Both the position numbers and the translations under genes were made by a program. The notes beneath the pieces were generated by a model that was not told the DNA's origin, ran no database searches, and worked only from the letters and a program-made list of their open reading frames with translations. Below are positions 25,778-39,052 of a stretch of 64,000 bases of DNA, one piece after another. Origin of the DNA: Sporolactobacillus shoreicorticis (GTDB taxonomy: Bacteria > Bacillota > Bacilli > Bacillales > Sporolactobacillaceae); contig NZ_JAMXWM010000025.1 in the NCBI RefSeq assembly GCF_024125445.1, forward strand, positions 1-64,000. Reading direction: 5' to 3'. Positions within the stretch are counted from its first letter, which is position 1. Each line of letters starts with the position of its first letter.

Positions 25778-26143
25778 TTATTTCTTTTTACCAGCCATCG
25801 TGCGCTTCGGACCTTTACGCGTACGTGAATTGTTTTTTGTGTTTTGTCCGCGTACCGGCAGACCCCTGCGGTGGCGGATACCTCTATAGGAACCAATTTC
25901 AATAAGTCTCTTGATGTTCAGAGAAACTTCGCGGCGAAGATCACCTTCAACGCGGTAGTGGTCAACCACTTCACGAATACGTGTCTGTTCTTCCTCAGTC
26001 AGATCGCGTACACGTGTATCTTCGGAAACGTTGGCTTCCGCCAGAATTTTCTTGGCGGTAGCAAGACCAATGCCGTAGATATAGGTCAGAGAAATAACCA
26101 CGCGTTTTTCTCTTGGAATATCGATACCTGCAATACGAGCCAT
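25778..26143 (-). CDS. rpsM: 30S ribosomal protein S13
   Basis: 121 residues with [16 protein letters not shown] and the basic tail [15 protein letters not shown]; head protein contacting the P-site tRNA and the large subunit. Confidence 0.97.
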   Translation of the reverse strand: MARIAGIDIPREKRVVISLTYIYGIGLATAKKILAEANVSEDTRVRDLTEEEQTRIREVVDHYRVEGDLRREVSLNIKRLIEIGSYRGIRHRRGLPVRGQNTKNNSRTRKGPKRTMAGKKK

Positions 26144-26161
26144 ACGTCAGAGCACCTCCTT

Positions 26162-26275
26162 TTAACCTTGTCTTTGTTTATGTTTTGGATTTTCACAAAT
26201 CACCATGACTACACCTTTACGGCGGACAATCTTGCACTTTTCACACATCTTTTTAACTGATGGTCTTACCTTCAT
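26162..26275 (-). CDS. rpmJ: 50S ribosomal protein L36, zinc-type
   Basis: A 37-residue gene starting [20 protein letters not shown] and ending KHKQRQG. The zinc ligands CxxC, Cys and His (CEKC, ICENPKH) are all present. Placed between infA and rpsM as in other Bacillota. Confidence 0.95.
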   Translation of the reverse strand: MKVRPSVKKMCEKCKIVRRKGVVMVICENPKHKQRQG

Positions 26276-26307
26276 TACTGAACCCTCCTTCTTGCACCGC
26301 AGAGCAA

Positions 26308-26526
26308 TTATTTATGCCTGAACGTAATGCGGCCGCGCGACACATCATATGGCGACAGCTCGACCGTTACTTTATCTCCCGGCAAAATGCGAATGAAATG
26401 CATACGGATCTTGCCGGATACATGAGCTAAAATCTTATGGCCATTCTCCAATTCCACACGAAACATTGCATTAGGCAGTGGCTCGATAACGGTGCCTTCA
26501 ACTTCAATGACATCTTCCTTAGCCAT
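26308..26526 (-). CDS. infA: Translation initiation factor IF-1
   Basis: 72 residues from ATG 26526 ([19 protein letters not shown]), the invariant IF-1 length; an S1-type OB fold ([19 protein letters not shown]). AAGGGTGA lies eight bases before this ATG. An upstream in-frame start at 26538 is less likely. Confidence 0.95.
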   Translation of the reverse strand: MAKEDVIEVEGTVIEPLPNAMFRVELENGHKILAHVSGKIRMHFIRILPGDKVTVELSPYDVSRGRITFRHK

Positions 26527-26534
26527 CGGCTGAC

Positions 26535-26846
26535 TCACCCTTCCCTCTTGTTACTGATTTTTCCATCCAAAAAATGAGCGATGGCAAAACGCAGCTTTCC
26601 GTTTGTCACGCGTCCGACATCGCGCAGACTTTTCTGTACTTCGACAGATATATATTTTTGAAGTTCAAGATGGCTGATGTTCTTCTTTTTTGCATTGTCA
26701 AACTTTCTCTTATCACCATCTGCAATTTCAACAAAACGATGATCGATAAGCCGCACAATAACAAAATAAGAACCCGATTCTTTTCCCTTCAGCACGCGTG
26801 CGAGCTGACCGGGAACAGGTAAAGGGGCTTGATCACTACTCATCAA
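26535..26846 (-). CDS. ybzG: KOW-domain RNA-binding protein, YbzG-like
   Basis: 103 residues with an N-terminal KOW-type segment ([20 protein letters not shown]) and a basic C-terminus, similar to L14e-like proteins. B. subtilis has such a gene (ybzG) between map and infA, the same place. Function unknown; the start could be the first or second Met. Confidence 0.75.
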   Translation of the reverse strand: MMSSDQAPLPVPGQLARVLKGKESGSYFVIVRLIDHRFVEIADGDKRKFDNAKKKNISHLELQKYISVEVQKSLRDVGRVTNGKLRFAIAHFLDGKISNKREG

Positions 26847-26859
26847 TCATCACCTTCAC

Positions 26860-28274
<1,415 letters not shown>

Positions 28275-28292
28275 TCATTCACCGTCACTGCC

Positions 28293-29585
28293 TTACCTTT
28301 TCCTGATAAAGCCTTGATAGTTCTTTTTGACCAACTGGCTCTCAATACGCTTCATTGTATCAAGTGCAACACCGACAACGATCAGCAAGCTTGTTCCGCC
28401 GATTCTTGCGCTCGCCGGCAGACTGCCTATTTCGCCGAACACAATCGGAAGAAGTGAGATCACTGCAAGAAAAATGGCACCTAAGAATGTCAGGCGGTAG
28501 AGAATCGTTGTAATAAATTTCTCTGTATTTTTCCCCGGACGAATCCCCGGGATATAACCGCCTTGTTCGCCAAGGTTTTTTGCCATTTTTTCCGGGTTGA
28601 CCTGGACAAATGTATAGAAATAGGTAAAGGCAATAATCAGTGCCGCGTAAATGATCATCCCATAAACCGTTGAATAATCGAACACGCGGATAATCCACGC
28701 AGTCACATTATTCTGTGGAAAGAAACGGGCAATCGTCGGCGGTGTGATCATCAGTGAGATTGCAAAGATAACCGGGATAACTCCGGCAGCATTGACCTTG
28801 ATCGGCAAATGTGTCGGCTCCGCACTGTATGTCTTCGTACCAATTGTCCTTTTCGCGTATTGAATCGGAATTTTTCGCGTCCCTTGCTGCACAAAAATGG
28901 TTCCGACAACAATCAACAAAACAATAACGACAATGGCAAGCAATCCAAGTACTTCCATAAATGTGTTGGTTGACGCTGCAAACCGCTGAGTATAAATCTG
29001 GCTGATGGCCGTAGGAATTCGAGCAACGATTCCGGCAAAGATAATAATGGAAATGCCGTTTCCTACTCCATAGGCAGTAATCTGATCACCCAACCATACG
29101 AGAAAAGCCGTACCGGTTGTCAGTACCAAAGCAATGATTAGAAAGGTCCAAATCGTTGGATCGCTTACCAATCCTTGATAACTGTTACTGAACGTGTAGG
29201 AAAGTCCAAGTGCTTCAACAAAGCCGAGAACGATCGTTCCATACCTTGTCAGCTGATTCAGTTTACGCCGTCCCATTTCTCCCTGCTTCGACCATTCAGT
29301 CAATTTCGGTACAACATCCATCTGCAGCAGCTGCACAATAATGGAGGCCGTAATGTAAGGCATGATGCCCATAGAGAAAATGGAGAAGTTCTCCAGCGCG
29401 CCACCACCAAAAGTGTTGAACAAGCCAAAGGCGCTTGAATCGCTGATATTGATCATCTCTGTATTAATATCCGGAACAGGAATGAATGTCCCGATCCGAA
29501 ATATAATGAGCATAAGCAGTGTGAATACTATTTTACGGCGAATTTCGGCTTCTCGCCACATACTGGAAAGTACTTGAAACATCAA
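28293..29585 (-). CDS. secY: Protein translocase subunit SecY
   Basis: 430 residues with ten membrane helices and SecY blocks ([15 protein letters not shown] plug-side helix, QFGKRTIG-like [11 protein letters not shown] loop, [12 protein letters not shown] loop). Forms the export channel with SecE. The first two codons are both ATG; either could be used. Overlaps rplO by four bp. Confidence 0.96.
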   Translation of the reverse strand: MMFQVLSSMWREAEIRRKIVFTLLMLIIFRIGTFIPVPDINTEMINISDSSAFGLFNTFGGGALENFSIFSMGIMPYITASIIVQLLQMDVVPKLTEWSKQGEMGRRKLNQLTRYGTIVLGFVEALGLSYTFSNSYQGLVSDPTIWTFLIIALVLTTGTAFLVWLGDQITAYGVGNGISIIIFAGIVARIPTAISQIYTQRFAASTNTFMEVLGLLAIVVIVLLIVVGTIFVQQGTRKIPIQYAKRTIGTKTYSAEPTHLPIKVNAAGVIPVIFAISLMITPPTIARFFPQNNVTAWIIRVFDYSTVYGMIIYAALIIAFTYFYTFVQVNPEKMAKNLGEQGGYIPGIRPGKNTEKFITTILYRLTFLGAIFLAVISLLPIVFGEIGSLPASARIGGTSLLIVVGVALDTMKRIESQLVKKNYQGFIRKR

Positions 29586-30022
29586 ATCACCTCAATGTTT
29601 CCGCCGGCAGCTTCAATCGCTTCTTTAGCAGAAGCGGAGAATTTATGCGCCTTAACTGTCAATTTAGCCTCAAGTTTGCCTTCGCCTAAAATCTTAACGC
29701 CGTCGTTTAATTTCCGAATGACTCGCTTTTCAAGAAGCAATTCCGGTGTGATTGCTGTTCCATTTTCGAAACGATTCAGTGTTTCAACATTAACAATAGC
29801 GTAGATTTTACGTGTCGGGTTCTTAAAGCCCTTCTTCGGCAGCCTTTGAAGCAATGGATTCTGTCCGCCTTCAAATCCAAGGCGTACCCTGCCGCCCGAA
29901 CGAGCTTTCTGTCCTTTTTGTCCTCGACCAGATGTTTTGCCAAGTCCTGAACCGTAGCCGCGCCCTACTCTTTTGCGAGCAAAACGAGAGCCCTCAGCCG
30001 GTTTCAATTCATGAAGTTTCAT
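29582..30022 (-). CDS. rplO: 50S ribosomal protein L15
   Basis: 146 residues, starts [20 protein letters not shown], Gly/Arg-rich N-terminal extension ([20 protein letters not shown]) and a globular C-terminus. Standard spc-operon position before secY. Confidence 0.97.
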   Translation of the reverse strand: MKLHELKPAEGSRFARKRVGRGYGSGLGKTSGRGQKGQKARSGGRVRLGFEGGQNPLLQRLPKKGFKNPTRKIYAIVNVETLNRFENGTAITPELLLEKRVIRKLNDGVKILGEGKLEAKLTVKAHKFSASAKEAIEAAGGNIEVI

Positions 30023-30058
30023 CTTGGCACCTCCTTATTCTCAATTTCACTTTCAAAA

Positions 30059-30247
30059 TCAATCATTCAGTTCGCGAACCGCCAAAAGATGAGAGACTTT
30101 GTTGATCATGCCGCGAATTGCCGGATTGTCATCTTGAACAACGGTTTGATATGTCTTCCTAAGACCAAGCGTTCTTACCGTCACGCGTTGCGATTCAGGA
30201 CGGCCGATCACGCTATGTTTGAGGGTAATTTCCAATTTGTTCGCCAA
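30059..30247 (-). CDS. rpmD: 50S ribosomal protein L30
   Basis: 62 residues starting at TTG 30247 ([20 protein letters not shown]) with AAGGGGGG upstream; the frame is open to 30268 but the extra residues are not L30. Contains the L30 motif TVRTLGLRK. Confidence 0.92.
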   Translation of the reverse strand: MANKLEITLKHSVIGRPESQRVTVRTLGLRKTYQTVVQDDNPAIRGMINKVSHLLAVRELND

Positions 30248-30260
30248 TTTTGTTCCCCCC

Positions 30261-30761
30261 TTATCCAAGCAGTTCTTCTACTGATTTGCCGCGCAGTTTT
30301 GCCACTTGCTCTACACGTTTCAGGCTTTGCAATCCTTCAACAGTCGCGCGAACCATATTGATCGGATTGTTTGATCCGAGAGACTTCGAAAGAATGTCGC
30401 CCAGTCCGGACAATTCGAGTACAGCACGGACAGGACCGCCGGCGATAATTCCGGTACCTTCGGAAGCCGGTTTCAGCAGCACACTGCCGGCGCCTGAATG
30501 ACCTGTTACTTGATGAGGAATAGTTGTGTTTACGATCGGAACATTAAATACGTTCTTTTTCGCATCTTCAATTGCTTTACGAATGGCTTCAGGTACTTCA
30601 TGAGCCTTTCCCTGGCCATAACCTACATTGCCTTTTTTGTCGCCAACGACAACCAGTGCTGAAAAACGGAACCGGCGTCCGCCTTTAACTACTTTCGCTA
30701 CTCGGTTGATTGTTACGACGCGTTCTTCAAATTCTGATTTATTGCGATCATTATTAGCCAT
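30261..30761 (-). CDS. rpsE: 30S ribosomal protein S5
   Basis: 166 residues with the double-stranded-RNA-binding-like N-domain ([20 protein letters not shown]) and C-domain ([14 protein letters not shown]). Acts in decoding accuracy and mRNA unwinding. Confidence 0.97.
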   Translation of the reverse strand: MANNDRNKSEFEERVVTINRVAKVVKGGRRFRFSALVVVGDKKGNVGYGQGKAHEVPEAIRKAIEDAKKNVFNVPIVNTTIPHQVTGHSGAGSVLLKPASEGTGIIAGGPVRAVLELSGLGDILSKSLGSNNPINMVRATVEGLQSLKRVEQVAKLRGKSVEELLG

Positions 30762-30779
30762 GGATTCCCCTCCTTAATG

Positions 30780-31142
30780 TTAAAATTTAAGTCCTGCTTC
30801 CCGGGCGCCTTCGGCTACGGCCTGAACACGTCCGTGATAGATGTAACCGCTGCGGTCAAAAACAACCGCTTCGATTCCTTTTTCCAAAGCACGTTCGCCA
30901 ATCAGTTGGCCGACTTTTTTTGCTGCAGCAACATCGCTGCCTTTTTCAAGATCGAATGCTTTGTCGATTGATGAAGAAGAAACGATCGTTATACCCTTCG
31001 AATCATCAATCAATTGTGCATATATATTCTTGGAAGAACGAAAAACATTTAAACGCGGACGTTCCGCAGTACCCACGATACGGTGGCGTACATGAAGATG
31101 TCTTTTCTGACGAAGCGCGTTTTTGTCTTTTTTGGTAATCAT
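30780..31142 (-). CDS. rplR: 50S ribosomal protein L18
   Basis: 120 residues, starts [20 protein letters not shown], binds 5S rRNA; ends [19 protein letters not shown], typical of L18. Confidence 0.97.
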   Translation of the reverse strand: MITKKDKNALRQKRHLHVRHRIVGTAERPRLNVFRSSKNIYAQLIDDSKGITIVSSSSIDKAFDLEKGSDVAAAKKVGQLIGERALEKGIEAVVFDRSGYIYHGRVQAVAEGAREAGLKF

Positions 31143-31180
31143 ACAGTCTGTCGCTCCTTTCTCGTAGAAATTGAACTCAA

Positions 31181-31717
31181 TTACTTACCTGTTTTGCCTT
31201 CCTTGCGACGTACTTTCTCGCCTTCATAGCGAATACCTTTGCCCTTGTAGGGTTCAGGTGCACGAACGGAACGGATGTTAGCAGCGACTTCGCCGACGCG
31301 CTGTTTGTCAATTCCCGAAACAGAAATCTTGTTGTTACCTTCAACAGCAATGTCGATTCCTTCTTCAGGAACGATTTCTACTGGGTGAGAGTAGCCAACG
31401 TTAAGTACCAGATTCTTGCCTTGTTTGTTGGCACGGTAACCAACGCCGACAAGTTCCAATTTCTTAACGAAGCCCTTTGTTACACCCTCGACCATGTTGC
31501 TGATCAAGCTGCTCGTCGTACCGTGCAAAGCACGGTGCTGATTCGAATCATCAGGTCTTTCAACTTTTACTTCATTTTCTTCCTGCTTGATAATCATATC
31601 CGGATGAAATTTTCGGGATAATTCACCTTTCGGCCCTTTGACTGTTACAATCTGACCGTTAATCGTAACCGTTACGCCATCAGGAACAGCAGTCGGTCTT
31701 AATCCTATACGAGACAT
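31181..31717 (-). CDS. rplF: 50S ribosomal protein L6
   Basis: 178 residues with two L6 repeats and the signature [11 protein letters not shown] near the C-terminus. Confidence 0.97.
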   Translation of the reverse strand: MSRIGLRPTAVPDGVTVTINGQIVTVKGPKGELSRKFHPDMIIKQEENEVKVERPDDSNQHRALHGTTSSLISNMVEGVTKGFVKKLELVGVGYRANKQGKNLVLNVGYSHPVEIVPEEGIDIAVEGNNKISVSGIDKQRVGEVAANIRSVRAPEPYKGKGIRYEGEKVRRKEGKTGK

Positions 31718-31744
31718 TAGGACACCTCCATTCTTGTTTGCTCA

Positions 31745-32143
31745 TTACCAAATATATGCAAGCACTTCTCCGCCAACTTTTTGCTGACGTGCTTCTTTAT
31801 CCGTAATAACACCTTTTGATGTTGAAACAAGCGCAATGCCGAGACCGCCAAGAACTTTCGGCACCTCGTCTGCCTTCGCATACACACGAAGACCTGGCTT
31901 GCTGATTCTTTTCAAACCGGAAATTACTCGTTCTTTGCTGCCACCGTATTTCAGAATTAGTCGAAGCACACCTTGTTTGTTGTCTTCAATGTATTCAACG
32001 TCCTTGATGAATCCTTCACGTTTCAGGATCTCAGCAATTTCTTTCTTGATTCTGGAACCTGGCAGCTCAATCTGTTCATGGCGAACAATATTGGCGTTGC
32101 GAATGCGGGTCAGCATATCTGCAATCGGATCTGTCATGACCAT
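31745..32143 (-). CDS. rpsH: 30S ribosomal protein S8
   Basis: 132 residues, starts [20 protein letters not shown], ends GGEVLAYIW; contains STSKGVITD, the S8 signature. Early 16S rRNA binder; its homologue in E. coli represses the spc operon, though this has not been shown here. Confidence 0.97.
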   Translation of the reverse strand: MVMTDPIADMLTRIRNANIVRHEQIELPGSRIKKEIAEILKREGFIKDVEYIEDNKQGVLRLILKYGGSKERVISGLKRISKPGLRVYAKADEVPKVLGGLGIALVSTSKGVITDKEARQQKVGGEVLAYIW

Positions 32144-32176
32144 GCAAATCGACCTCCTTCCCTATCACTTAAAATT

Positions 32177-32362
32177 TTACCAGCTAGCTTTTCTAACACC
32201 TGGGATTTGTCCTTTATGGGCAAGTTCGCGAAAACAAATTCTGCATAATTTGAATTTCCTAAGAACCGAATGAGGACGTCCGCAGCGTTCACAGCGTGTG
32301 TATTCCTGCACTTTGAATTTTTTTGGGCGGTGTGACGAAACAAGCATTGATTTTTTTGCCAA
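32177..32362 (-). CDS. rpsN: 30S ribosomal protein S14, zinc type
   Basis: 61 residues of the short zinc-binding form: CERCGRPH...[12 protein letters not shown] with two CxxC pairs. A second, zinc-free S14 is often present elsewhere in Bacillota genomes. Confidence 0.96.
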   Translation of the reverse strand: MAKKSMLVSSHRPKKFKVQEYTRCERCGRPHSVLRKFKLCRICFRELAHKGQIPGVRKASW

Positions 32363-32382
32363 AATTCATATCCTCCTTGCGA

Positions 32383-32925
32383 TTATTTTTTTACGAACGG
32401 CATGCCTAGCAGTGTAAGTAATTCTGCTGCTTCTTCATCTGTGTTGGCAGATGTGACGATAACGATGTCCATACCGCGTACTTTATCAACTTTATCATAG
32501 TCAATTTCAGGGAAAATCAATTGTTCACGAATACCCAGCGTATAATTTCCGCGGCCGTCAAATGCCTTCTTTGAAACACCACGGAAATCACGTACACGAG
32601 GAAGTGCAACGGTGACCAGCTTGTCAAGAAAATCGTACATACGATCTTTTCTAAGGGTTACCTTTGTTCCAATCGCTACACCTTCGCGAAGCTTGAACGC
32701 AGCGATTGATTTTTTAGCACGTGTAATTACCGGTTTCTGACCGGACAATGCAGTCAGATCTTCTACAGCACTATCCAGTGCCTTCGAATTATGAACAGCC
32801 TCACCGACACCCATATTAATGACTACTTTTTGAATGGACGGCACCTGCATTACCGATGTATAGTTAAACTTTTCAACTAAAGCCGGAACAACTTCCTTTT
32901 CATACTTTTCTTTGAAACGGCTCAT
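32383..32925 (-). CDS. rplE: 50S ribosomal protein L5
   Basis: 180 residues, starts [20 protein letters not shown]; 5S rRNA-binding protein with the motif [14 protein letters not shown] and [16 protein letters not shown]. Confidence 0.97.
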   Translation of the reverse strand: MSRFKEKYEKEVVPALVEKFNYTSVMQVPSIQKVVINMGVGEAVHNSKALDSAVEDLTALSGQKPVITRAKKSIAAFKLREGVAIGTKVTLRKDRMYDFLDKLVTVALPRVRDFRGVSKKAFDGRGNYTLGIREQLIFPEIDYDKVDKVRGMDIVIVTSANTDEEAAELLTLLGMPFVKK

Positions 32926-32956
32926 GTATATTTACCTCCTTTCACAGACAATCCGT

Positions 32957-33274
32957 TTACTCGATAACTTCGCCTGATTTTTTAGAAACTCGAACTTTTT
33001 TTCCGTCTACTATTTTATGACCTACGCGTGTAGGTTCATTTGTCTTTGGATCAAGCAGCATAACATTTGATACGTGAATTGGCGCCTCTTTTTCAAGAAT
33101 GCCGCCTTGCGGAGCCGCCTGGCTCGGCTTCGAGTGTTTTTTGACGATGTTGACACCTTCAACAAGCACGCGTTCCTTTGCCGGATAAGCTGCAAGAATC
33201 ACACCTTGTTTGCCTTTATCCTTGCCAGAAATGACTTGAACCTTATCGCCTTTTTTCACATGCAGTTTTGCCAT
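32957..33274 (-). CDS. rplX: 50S ribosomal protein L24
   Basis: 105 residues from ATG 33274 ([20 protein letters not shown]), KOW motif [18 protein letters not shown] lies 11 bases ahead; a GTG at 33286 would abut that ribosome site. Starts large-subunit assembly. Confidence 0.95.
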   Translation of the reverse strand: MAKLHVKKGDKVQVISGKDKGKQGVILAAYPAKERVLVEGVNIVKKHSKPSQAAPQGGILEKEAPIHVSNVMLLDPKTNEPTRVGHKIVDGKKVRVSKKSGEVIE

Positions 33275-33309
33275 GTTAAATGCCACCTCCTTTTCCTAAC
33301 CATTCAGAA

Positions 33310-33678
33310 TTACAATACTTCCGGTGCGAGAGAGACGATTTTCATGAATTGCCCGTCACGCAGTTCACGGGCAACCGGCCCAAAGATACGTGTGCCGCGC
33401 GGACTCTTGTCTTCTTTAATTAATACAACGGCATTCTCATCAAAGCGGATGTAAGAACCGTCCGTGCGTCGAACACCGTGTTTTGTGCGAACGACAACAG
33501 CTTTTACAACTTCGCCTTTCTTAACAACGCCACCTGGTGTTGCTTGTTTGACCGTAGCAACAATAAGATCACCGATATTAGCGGTTTTACGACCGGATCC
33601 TCCCAGAACCTTAATGGTAAGAACTTCACGAGCTCCTGAGTTGTCGGCAACTTTCAAACGGCTTTCCTGCTGAATCAT
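33310..33678 (-). CDS. rplN: 50S ribosomal protein L14
   Basis: 122 residues from ATG 33678 ([20 protein letters not shown]), the fixed L14 length. The frame extends to 33711 but the added residues fit no L14. Confidence 0.96.
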   Translation of the reverse strand: MIQQESRLKVADNSGAREVLTIKVLGGSGRKTANIGDLIVATVKQATPGGVVKKGEVVKAVVVRTKHGVRRTDGSYIRFDENAVVLIKEDKSPRGTRIFGPVARELRDGQFMKIVSLAPEVL

Positions 33679-33720
33679 AACGTACAACCTCCTTTCAATC
33701 TCCGAACACATTCGGACAGA

Positions 33721-33993
33721 TCAGATAATAACGGATTCCTCAACAATTTTTACAAGACGAAAACGTTTATCTTTAGAAAGCGGACGAGTTTCGCTAATTT
33801 CAACGATATCGCCGACTTTAGCCTGATTATTTTCATCATGTGCCTTGAACCTCTTGGAAAACTTCACATGCTTTCCATAGAGACGGTGGTTCTTGTATGT
33901 CTCAACGAGCACAGTAATGGTCTTATCCATCTTGTCTGAGACAACGCGACCAACCAATACTTTACGGGCGTTCGTGCGTGTTTCTTCTGCCAT
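33721..33993 (-). CDS. rpsQ: 30S ribosomal protein S17
   Basis: 90 residues; [19 protein letters not shown] and [18 protein letters not shown] are the S17 OB-fold blocks. Confidence 0.96.
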   Translation of the reverse strand: MAEETRTNARKVLVGRVVSDKMDKTITVLVETYKNHRLYGKHVKFSKRFKAHDENNQAKVGDIVEISETRPLSKDKRFRLVKIVEESVII

Positions 33994-34009
33994 TCAAATA
34001 ACCTCCTTC

Positions 34010-34213
34010 TCAGCCGTTTTGAACATTTAATTCACGTTCATGCAAAATTGTCTTTGCGCGGGCAATGGATTTGCGGACTGCGCGAATGCGAGCCGGATTC
34101 TCCAATTGTCCCGTAGCGAGCTGGAAACGCAGATTAAATAATTCTTCTTTCAAAGACTTGACATTTTCCTCAACTTCAGCAGTGGTCAAATTACGAATTT
34201 CCTCAGCCTTCAT
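34010..34213 (-). CDS. rpmC: 50S ribosomal protein L29
   Basis: 67 residues from ATG 34213 ([20 protein letters not shown]), a two-helix protein near the exit tunnel ([19 protein letters not shown]). The gene start overlaps the end of rplP by 11 bp, so no upstream start is needed. Confidence 0.94.
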   Translation of the reverse strand: MKAEEIRNLTTAEVEENVKSLKEELFNLRFQLATGQLENPARIRAVRKSIARAKTILHERELNVQNG

Positions 34214-34637
34214 TTGCGTCACCACCCACTTCTTCGCGTTTCACGATTTTCGTTTTAATAGGCAATTTGTGGCTCGCAAGTCTTAAGGCTTCGTTTGCCA
34301 CTTCTTCACTAATGCCACCGACTTCAAATAGAACACGGCCGGGCTTAACAACAGCTACCCATCCTTCAGGTGCACCTTTACCGGAACCCATTCGAACATC
34401 AAGAGGTTTCTTTGTATACGATTTTTGCGGGAAAATTTTGATCCATACTTTTCCGCCACGTTTCATAAAACGTGTCATGGCAATACGTGCCGCTTCAATC
34501 TGACGACTGCTGATCCATGAGGATTCCAGCGCCTGCAAACCGTATTCACCGAACGTTACTGAAGCGCCGCCCTTAGTCTGACCGCGCATTCTTCCGCGGT
34601 GCTGTCTGCGATACTTTGTACGTTTAGGCATTAACAT
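34203..34637 (-). CDS. rplP: 50S ribosomal protein L16
   Basis: 144 residues, starts [20 protein letters not shown]; contacts the A-site tRNA region and is the last major addition to the large subunit. Confidence 0.97.
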   Translation of the reverse strand: MLMPKRTKYRRQHRGRMRGQTKGGASVTFGEYGLQALESSWISSRQIEAARIAMTRFMKRGGKVWIKIFPQKSYTKKPLDVRMGSGKGAPEGWVAVVKPGRVLFEVGGISEEVANEALRLASHKLPIKTKIVKREEVGGDANEG

Positions 34638-34639
34638 AA

Positions 34640-35299
34640 TTATTTGCCTCCTTTCTTATTTGTCGTTCCTTTCGTCGGAAGAATTTCTCCGCGATAAATC
34701 CATACTTTTACACCGATTCTGCCATAAGTAGTTGCTGCTTCAGCAGTGCCATAATCAATGTCGGCACGGAGCGTATGAAGCGGAACCGTTCCTTCACTGT
34801 AATCTTCCGTACGCGCCATATCTGCACCGCCAAGGCGTCCGGCACATTGCGTTTTAATCCCTTTTGCCCCTGCCCGCATTGCTCTTTGCAGTGTTTGTTT
34901 TTGTGCGCGTCTCCACGAAACACGGCCTTCGAGCTGCCGAGCAATGTTTTCAGCAACAAGCTTAGCATCAAGATCCGCTTGCTTAATTTCAAAAATATTT
35001 ACATGGACGCGTTTGCCTGTAAGATCATTCAAAGCTTTTCGAAGGTTTTCAACTTCAGAACCGCCTTTGCCGATGACCATACCCGGTTTCGCTGTTTTAA
35101 TGGTTACATTAATCCGGTTCGCTGCACGTTCCAGTTCAATACCGGAAACAGCGGCGTCTTTCAGTTTCTTTTCGATATATTGACGAATTTTAATATCTTC
35201 GTGAAGATAGGTTGCATATTCTTTATCAGCATACCATTTGGATTCCCAATCGCGAATGACTCCGATTCTGAACCCGGTAGGATTAATTTTTTGACCCAC
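34640..35299 (-). CDS. rpsC: 30S ribosomal protein S3
   Basis: 219 residues with a KH domain ([19 protein letters not shown]) and C-terminal [20 protein letters not shown]-type end. Forms part of the mRNA entry pore. Confidence 0.97.
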   Translation of the reverse strand: MGQKINPTGFRIGVIRDWESKWYADKEYATYLHEDIKIRQYIEKKLKDAAVSGIELERAANRINVTIKTAKPGMVIGKGGSEVENLRKALNDLTGKRVHVNIFEIKQADLDAKLVAENIARQLEGRVSWRRAQKQTLQRAMRAGAKGIKTQCAGRLGGADMARTEDYSEGTVPLHTLRADIDYGTAEAATTYGRIGVKVWIYRGEILPTKGTTNKKGGK

Positions 35300-35302
35300 G
35301 CG

Positions 35303-35647
35303 TTATCCCTCCTTCTTTTCCGATACAATAATTGTAATATGGCTGGTACGTTTGTTGATTTTGCTTGCACGTCCCTGGGCGCGTGGGCGGAAGCGTTTCA
35401 AAGTGGCCCCTTCATCAACAAATGCCTGCTCTACATACAAGGTATCTGTATCCATATCATAGTTATGTTCCGCATTAGCAATAGCGGATTTCAATACTTT
35501 TTCAATAATCGGGGATGCTGCTCGCTGTGTATTTTTCAGCACAGCAATGGCATAGCCGACATCCTTGCCCCTGATAAGATCGATAACAAGTCGTGCCTTA
35601 CGAGGAGCAATACGAATTTGTTTAGCGACAGCTTTTGCTTGCATCAA
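35303..35647 (-). CDS. rplV: 50S ribosomal protein L22
   Basis: 114 residues (113 if the second ATG is used), with the long beta-hairpin [20 protein letters not shown] that lines the exit tunnel. Confidence 0.97.
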   Translation of the reverse strand: MMQAKAVAKQIRIAPRKARLVIDLIRGKDVGYAIAVLKNTQRAASPIIEKVLKSAIANAEHNYDMDTDTLYVEQAFVDEGATLKRFRPRAQGRASKINKRTSHITIIVSEKKEG

Positions 35648-35662
35648 AAGTTCCTCCTTTCG

Positions 35663-35944
35663 TTAGCGTGCACTTGTTTTCTTATCAGAGGAGATGTGTC
35701 CGCGATAAGTTCTAGTCGGAGCAAATTCTCCAAGTTTATGTCCTACCATGTCTTCCGTAACATACACCGGCACATGCTTGCGTCCGTCATAAACAGCAAT
35801 GGTGTGACCGATGAATTCCGGGAAAATGGTCGATCTGCGTGACCATGTTTTAATGACTCTTTTTTCGTCTTTTTCATTCAGGCGGGCAACTTTTGTCATC
35901 AAGTGATCATCGACAAAAGGTCCTTTTTTCAGGCTTCGGCTCAT
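35663..35944 (-). CDS. rpsS: 30S ribosomal protein S19
   Basis: 93 residues from ATG 35944 ([20 protein letters not shown]), with AGGAGG upstream; the frame is open to 35983 without S19 likeness. Contains [20 protein letters not shown]. Confidence 0.96.
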   Translation of the reverse strand: MSRSLKKGPFVDDHLMTKVARLNEKDEKRVIKTWSRRSTIFPEFIGHTIAVYDGRKHVPVYVTEDMVGHKLGEFAPTRTYRGHISSDKKTSAR

Positions 35945-35982
35945 GAGTAGGCCTCCTTCCAAAATAAAATATCTATCCAGCA

Positions 35983-36816
35983 TTATTTCTTTTTACGGTG
36001 TCTGATGATGAATTGTTCAGAAGCATTCTTCTTCTTGCGTGTCTTGTAGCCCATCGTCGGTTTGCCCCATGGAGACATTGGTGATTTTCGTCCGACTGGA
36101 GCCTTGCCTTCACCACCACCATGCGGATGGTCGTTCGGGTTCATTACAGAACCGCGGACTGTTGGACGAATTCCTTTCCAGCGGGAACGTCCTGCTTTAC
36201 CGACAGAAACAAGTTCATGTTCCAGGTTGCCGACTTGACCGATCGTCGCACGGCATGTTTCGAGAACCATACGTACTTCACCAGACACAAGGCGAATAAG
36301 TACATATTTTCCTTCTTTGCCAAGAATCTGGGCGGAAGTTCCTGCGGAACGAACGAGTTGTCCGCCCTTCCCCGGTTTTAATTCAATATTGTGGATCGTG
36401 GTACCTACCGGAATGTTTTTCAGTGGAAGCGCGTTTCCGACTTTAATGTCGGCATCGGCGCCCGACAGAATCTGAGTTCCAACTTCAATACCCTTAGGAG
36501 CAAGAATGTAGCGTTTTTCGCCGTCTGCATAGTGAACAAGAGCAATGTTGGCCGTACGATTCGGATCGTATTCAATCGTTGCGATCTTACCTGGTACGCC
36601 ATCCTTGTTGCGTTTGAAATCAATAATACGGTATTGACGCTTGTGGCCGCCGCCTTGATGCCGAACCGTCAGTCTGCCTTGATTGTTTCGTCCGGCCTTC
36701 TTTGGCAACGACTTCAGCAATGATTTTTCCGGTGTATCCGTTGTAATTTCTGCGAAATCAAGTGAAGTCATATTTCTACGACCATTGGTTGTCGGTTTGT
36801 ACTTTTTAAGTGGCAC
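35983..36816 (-). CDS. rplB: 50S ribosomal protein L2
   Basis: 277 residues; peptidyl-transferase-centre protein with the conserved [20 protein letters not shown] block that holds the key His. Starts [20 protein letters not shown]. Confidence 0.98.
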   Translation of the reverse strand: MPLKKYKPTTNGRRNMTSLDFAEITTDTPEKSLLKSLPKKAGRNNQGRLTVRHQGGGHKRQYRIIDFKRNKDGVPGKIATIEYDPNRTANIALVHYADGEKRYILAPKGIEVGTQILSGADADIKVGNALPLKNIPVGTTIHNIELKPGKGGQLVRSAGTSAQILGKEGKYVLIRLVSGEVRMVLETCRATIGQVGNLEHELVSVGKAGRSRWKGIRPTVRGSVMNPNDHPHGGGEGKAPVGRKSPMSPWGKPTMGYKTRKKKNASEQFIIRHRKKK

Positions 36817-36844
36817 GATTAATAACCTCCTTCTTTAATATTCC

Positions 36845-37135
36845 TTATTCGCCTTCGTAAAAGTTGAGTTCTTTGCTTTCCGGCGTTAAAGTGACGATCG
36901 CTTTCTTACGTTTATTTGTATAGCCTGAATAGCGGCCATAACGTTTCGGTTTACCTTTTACGTTCAACGTATTGACTTTGACAACTTTAACATCAAAGAT
37001 GGCTTCCACAGCGCGCTTGATTTCAGACTTATTCGCCTTCGTATCAACATCAAATGTGTATTTCTTGTCGGCCATCTGACCAGTTGTACGCTCAGTCAGT
37101 ACAGGGCGCTTTATAATATCACGAGGATCCTTCAT
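36845..37135 (-). CDS. rplW: 50S ribosomal protein L23
   Basis: 96 residues with [17 protein letters not shown]; docking site for trigger factor and SRP at the exit tunnel. Confidence 0.97.
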   Translation of the reverse strand: MKDPRDIIKRPVLTERTTGQMADKKYTFDVDTKANKSEIKRAVEAIFDVKVVKVNTLNVKGKPKRYGRYSGYTNKRKKAIVTLTPESKELNFYEGE

Positions 37136-37758
37136 TATCCAAGCACCTCCCCAAGCTTTGCCGCAGCTTCCTTGGTGACGATCAGCTTGTTGTGCGCAAC
37201 GACATCAAGAACGTTGACTTCGTTTGCAGCAAGCACCTTTACACCAGGAAGGTTGCGGGATGACAAAACAGCCGTTTCATCAACATCGTTTGTGACAATC
37301 AGCGCTTTGTCTGAAACAGACAAGCTGTTCAGTAAAGCAACAATTTCTTTCGTTTTCGGAGCTTCAATCTTCAGTGTATCCAGTACGATCAGATCATTTT
37401 CTCCTGCCTTGCCGGACAGTACCGACTTAATGGCAAGTCTGCGCACTTTCTTGGGCAATTTGTAGGCATAGCTACGCGATGTAGGCCCGAATACCGTACC
37501 CCCGCCAACCCATTGTGGTGAGCGGATGGAACCCTGACGCGCACGGCCGGTTCCCTTTTGTTTCCACGGTTTGCGGCCACCACCGCGTACGGCAGAACGA
37601 TTTTTTACAGCATGTGTTCCTTGGCGTTGAGAAGCCTGTTGCATGACAACTGCTTGGTAAACAACATGTTCATTAGGTGTAATGCCGAATACAGCGTCTG
37701 CCAATTCAACAGTTCCAACTTCAGCGCCTTTTTGATCAAATACAGTTACTTCTGGCAT
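37135..37758 (-). CDS. rplD: 50S ribosomal protein L4
   Basis: 207 residues; the tunnel loop [19 protein letters not shown] is intact. L4 represses the S10 operon in E. coli; in Bacillota this is not established. Confidence 0.97.
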   Translation of the reverse strand: MPEVTVFDQKGAEVGTVELADAVFGITPNEHVVYQAVVMQQASQRQGTHAVKNRSAVRGGGRKPWKQKGTGRARQGSIRSPQWVGGGTVFGPTSRSYAYKLPKKVRRLAIKSVLSGKAGENDLIVLDTLKIEAPKTKEIVALLNSLSVSDKALIVTNDVDETAVLSSRNLPGVKVLAANEVNVLDVVAHNKLIVTKEAAAKLGEVLG

Positions 37759-37775
37759 GGAAGCATCCTCCCTTC

Positions 37776-38414
37776 TTATTTAGCTTCTTTTGCTTTGAGT
37801 GCGGATTTTATAACAACATAGCTCTTCTTGGCGCCTGGTATATTGCCGCTGATAAGAATCAATTTGCGTTCCGAATCAACTTTTGCAATGACTAGGTTTT
37901 CAACAGTAACCGTTTCGCCGCCCATACGTCCGGCTAATTTCTTGCCTTTGAAAACGTGAGCAGGATCGATAACACCCATGGAACCGGGACGACGGTGGTA
38001 ACGGGAACCGTGAGTCATCGGTCCGCGAGACTGATTGTTTCTCTTAATCGGGCCTTGATAGCCTTTACCTTTTGACGTACCGGTCACATCGACAACTTCA
38101 CCGGCCTTAAACGTGTCAGCGGTTATCTCCTTACCCAATTCGTAATCATCTAAATTTACATTACGGATTTCTTTAATGAAGCGCTTAGGTTCAGCTTTTG
38201 CTTTTTCAGCATGTCCCTTTGCCGGTTTGGTAATTCGTGATGCCTTTGCATTATCAAAACCGATCTGTACAGCTTCGTAGCCGTCTGTTTCAATTGTCTT
38301 CTTTTGAAGAACAACATTGTCAGATACGTCGACAACCGTAACAGGGATCGCATCGCCGTTTTCAGCAAAAATCTGAGTCATGCCGATTTTCTTGCCTAAG
38401 ATTCCTTTGCTCAT
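37776..38414 (-). CDS. rplC: 50S ribosomal protein L3
   Basis: 212 residues from ATG 38414 ([20 protein letters not shown]); an upstream ATG at 38423 is too close to the ribosome site. Contains the [16 protein letters not shown] loop reaching the peptidyl-transferase centre. Confidence 0.96.
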   Translation of the reverse strand: MSKGILGKKIGMTQIFAENGDAIPVTVVDVSDNVVLQKKTIETDGYEAVQIGFDNAKASRITKPAKGHAEKAKAEPKRFIKEIRNVNLDDYELGKEITADTFKAGEVVDVTGTSKGKGYQGPIKRNNQSRGPMTHGSRYHRRPGSMGVIDPAHVFKGKKLAGRMGGETVTVENLVIAKVDSERKLILISGNIPGAKKSYVVIKSALKAKEAK

Positions 38415-38444
38415 CCGTAACACCTCCTGTTTGTTCTAAATGAA

Positions 38445-38783
<339 letters not shown>

Positions 38784-38888
38784 TCAAAAATAGACTTGCT
38801 CCGCGAAAATTTCCAGATAGCCCGCCTTGGCAAAGGAGCCGGGTGTATCTGCAACCTTCCGCATCATTGCCAAAAAACCAACTTCACT

Positions 38889-38917
38889 ATTATACCTAAA
38901 CAGCAGGTACAAAGCAA
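38889..38917 (-). promoter_or_regulatory. Sigma-A promoter of the S10 operon
   Basis: TTGCTT (38912-38917), 17-bp spacer, perfect TATAAT (38889-38894), about 135 bp before rpsJ. The resulting leader has no gene. Confidence 0.82.
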
Positions 38918-39008
38918 GGCAAAACGCCACTTTTTTCAGTAACTGCTATATTATAAAGATTTTTTCATAAAAGATCAAATGAAAATAAAATTTTTATAGA
39001 AATTAGCT

Positions 39009-39037
39009 AAAAAAAAAGAACCCTCCAAAGAGAGTCC
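39009..39037 (-). terminator. Terminator of the str operon (after tuf)
   Basis: GGACTCTC-TTTG-GAGGGTTC with wobble pairs, then nine T on the minus strand, directly past the tuf stop. Confidence 0.82.
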
Positions 39038-39052
39038 TTTTTCAGTAGATCA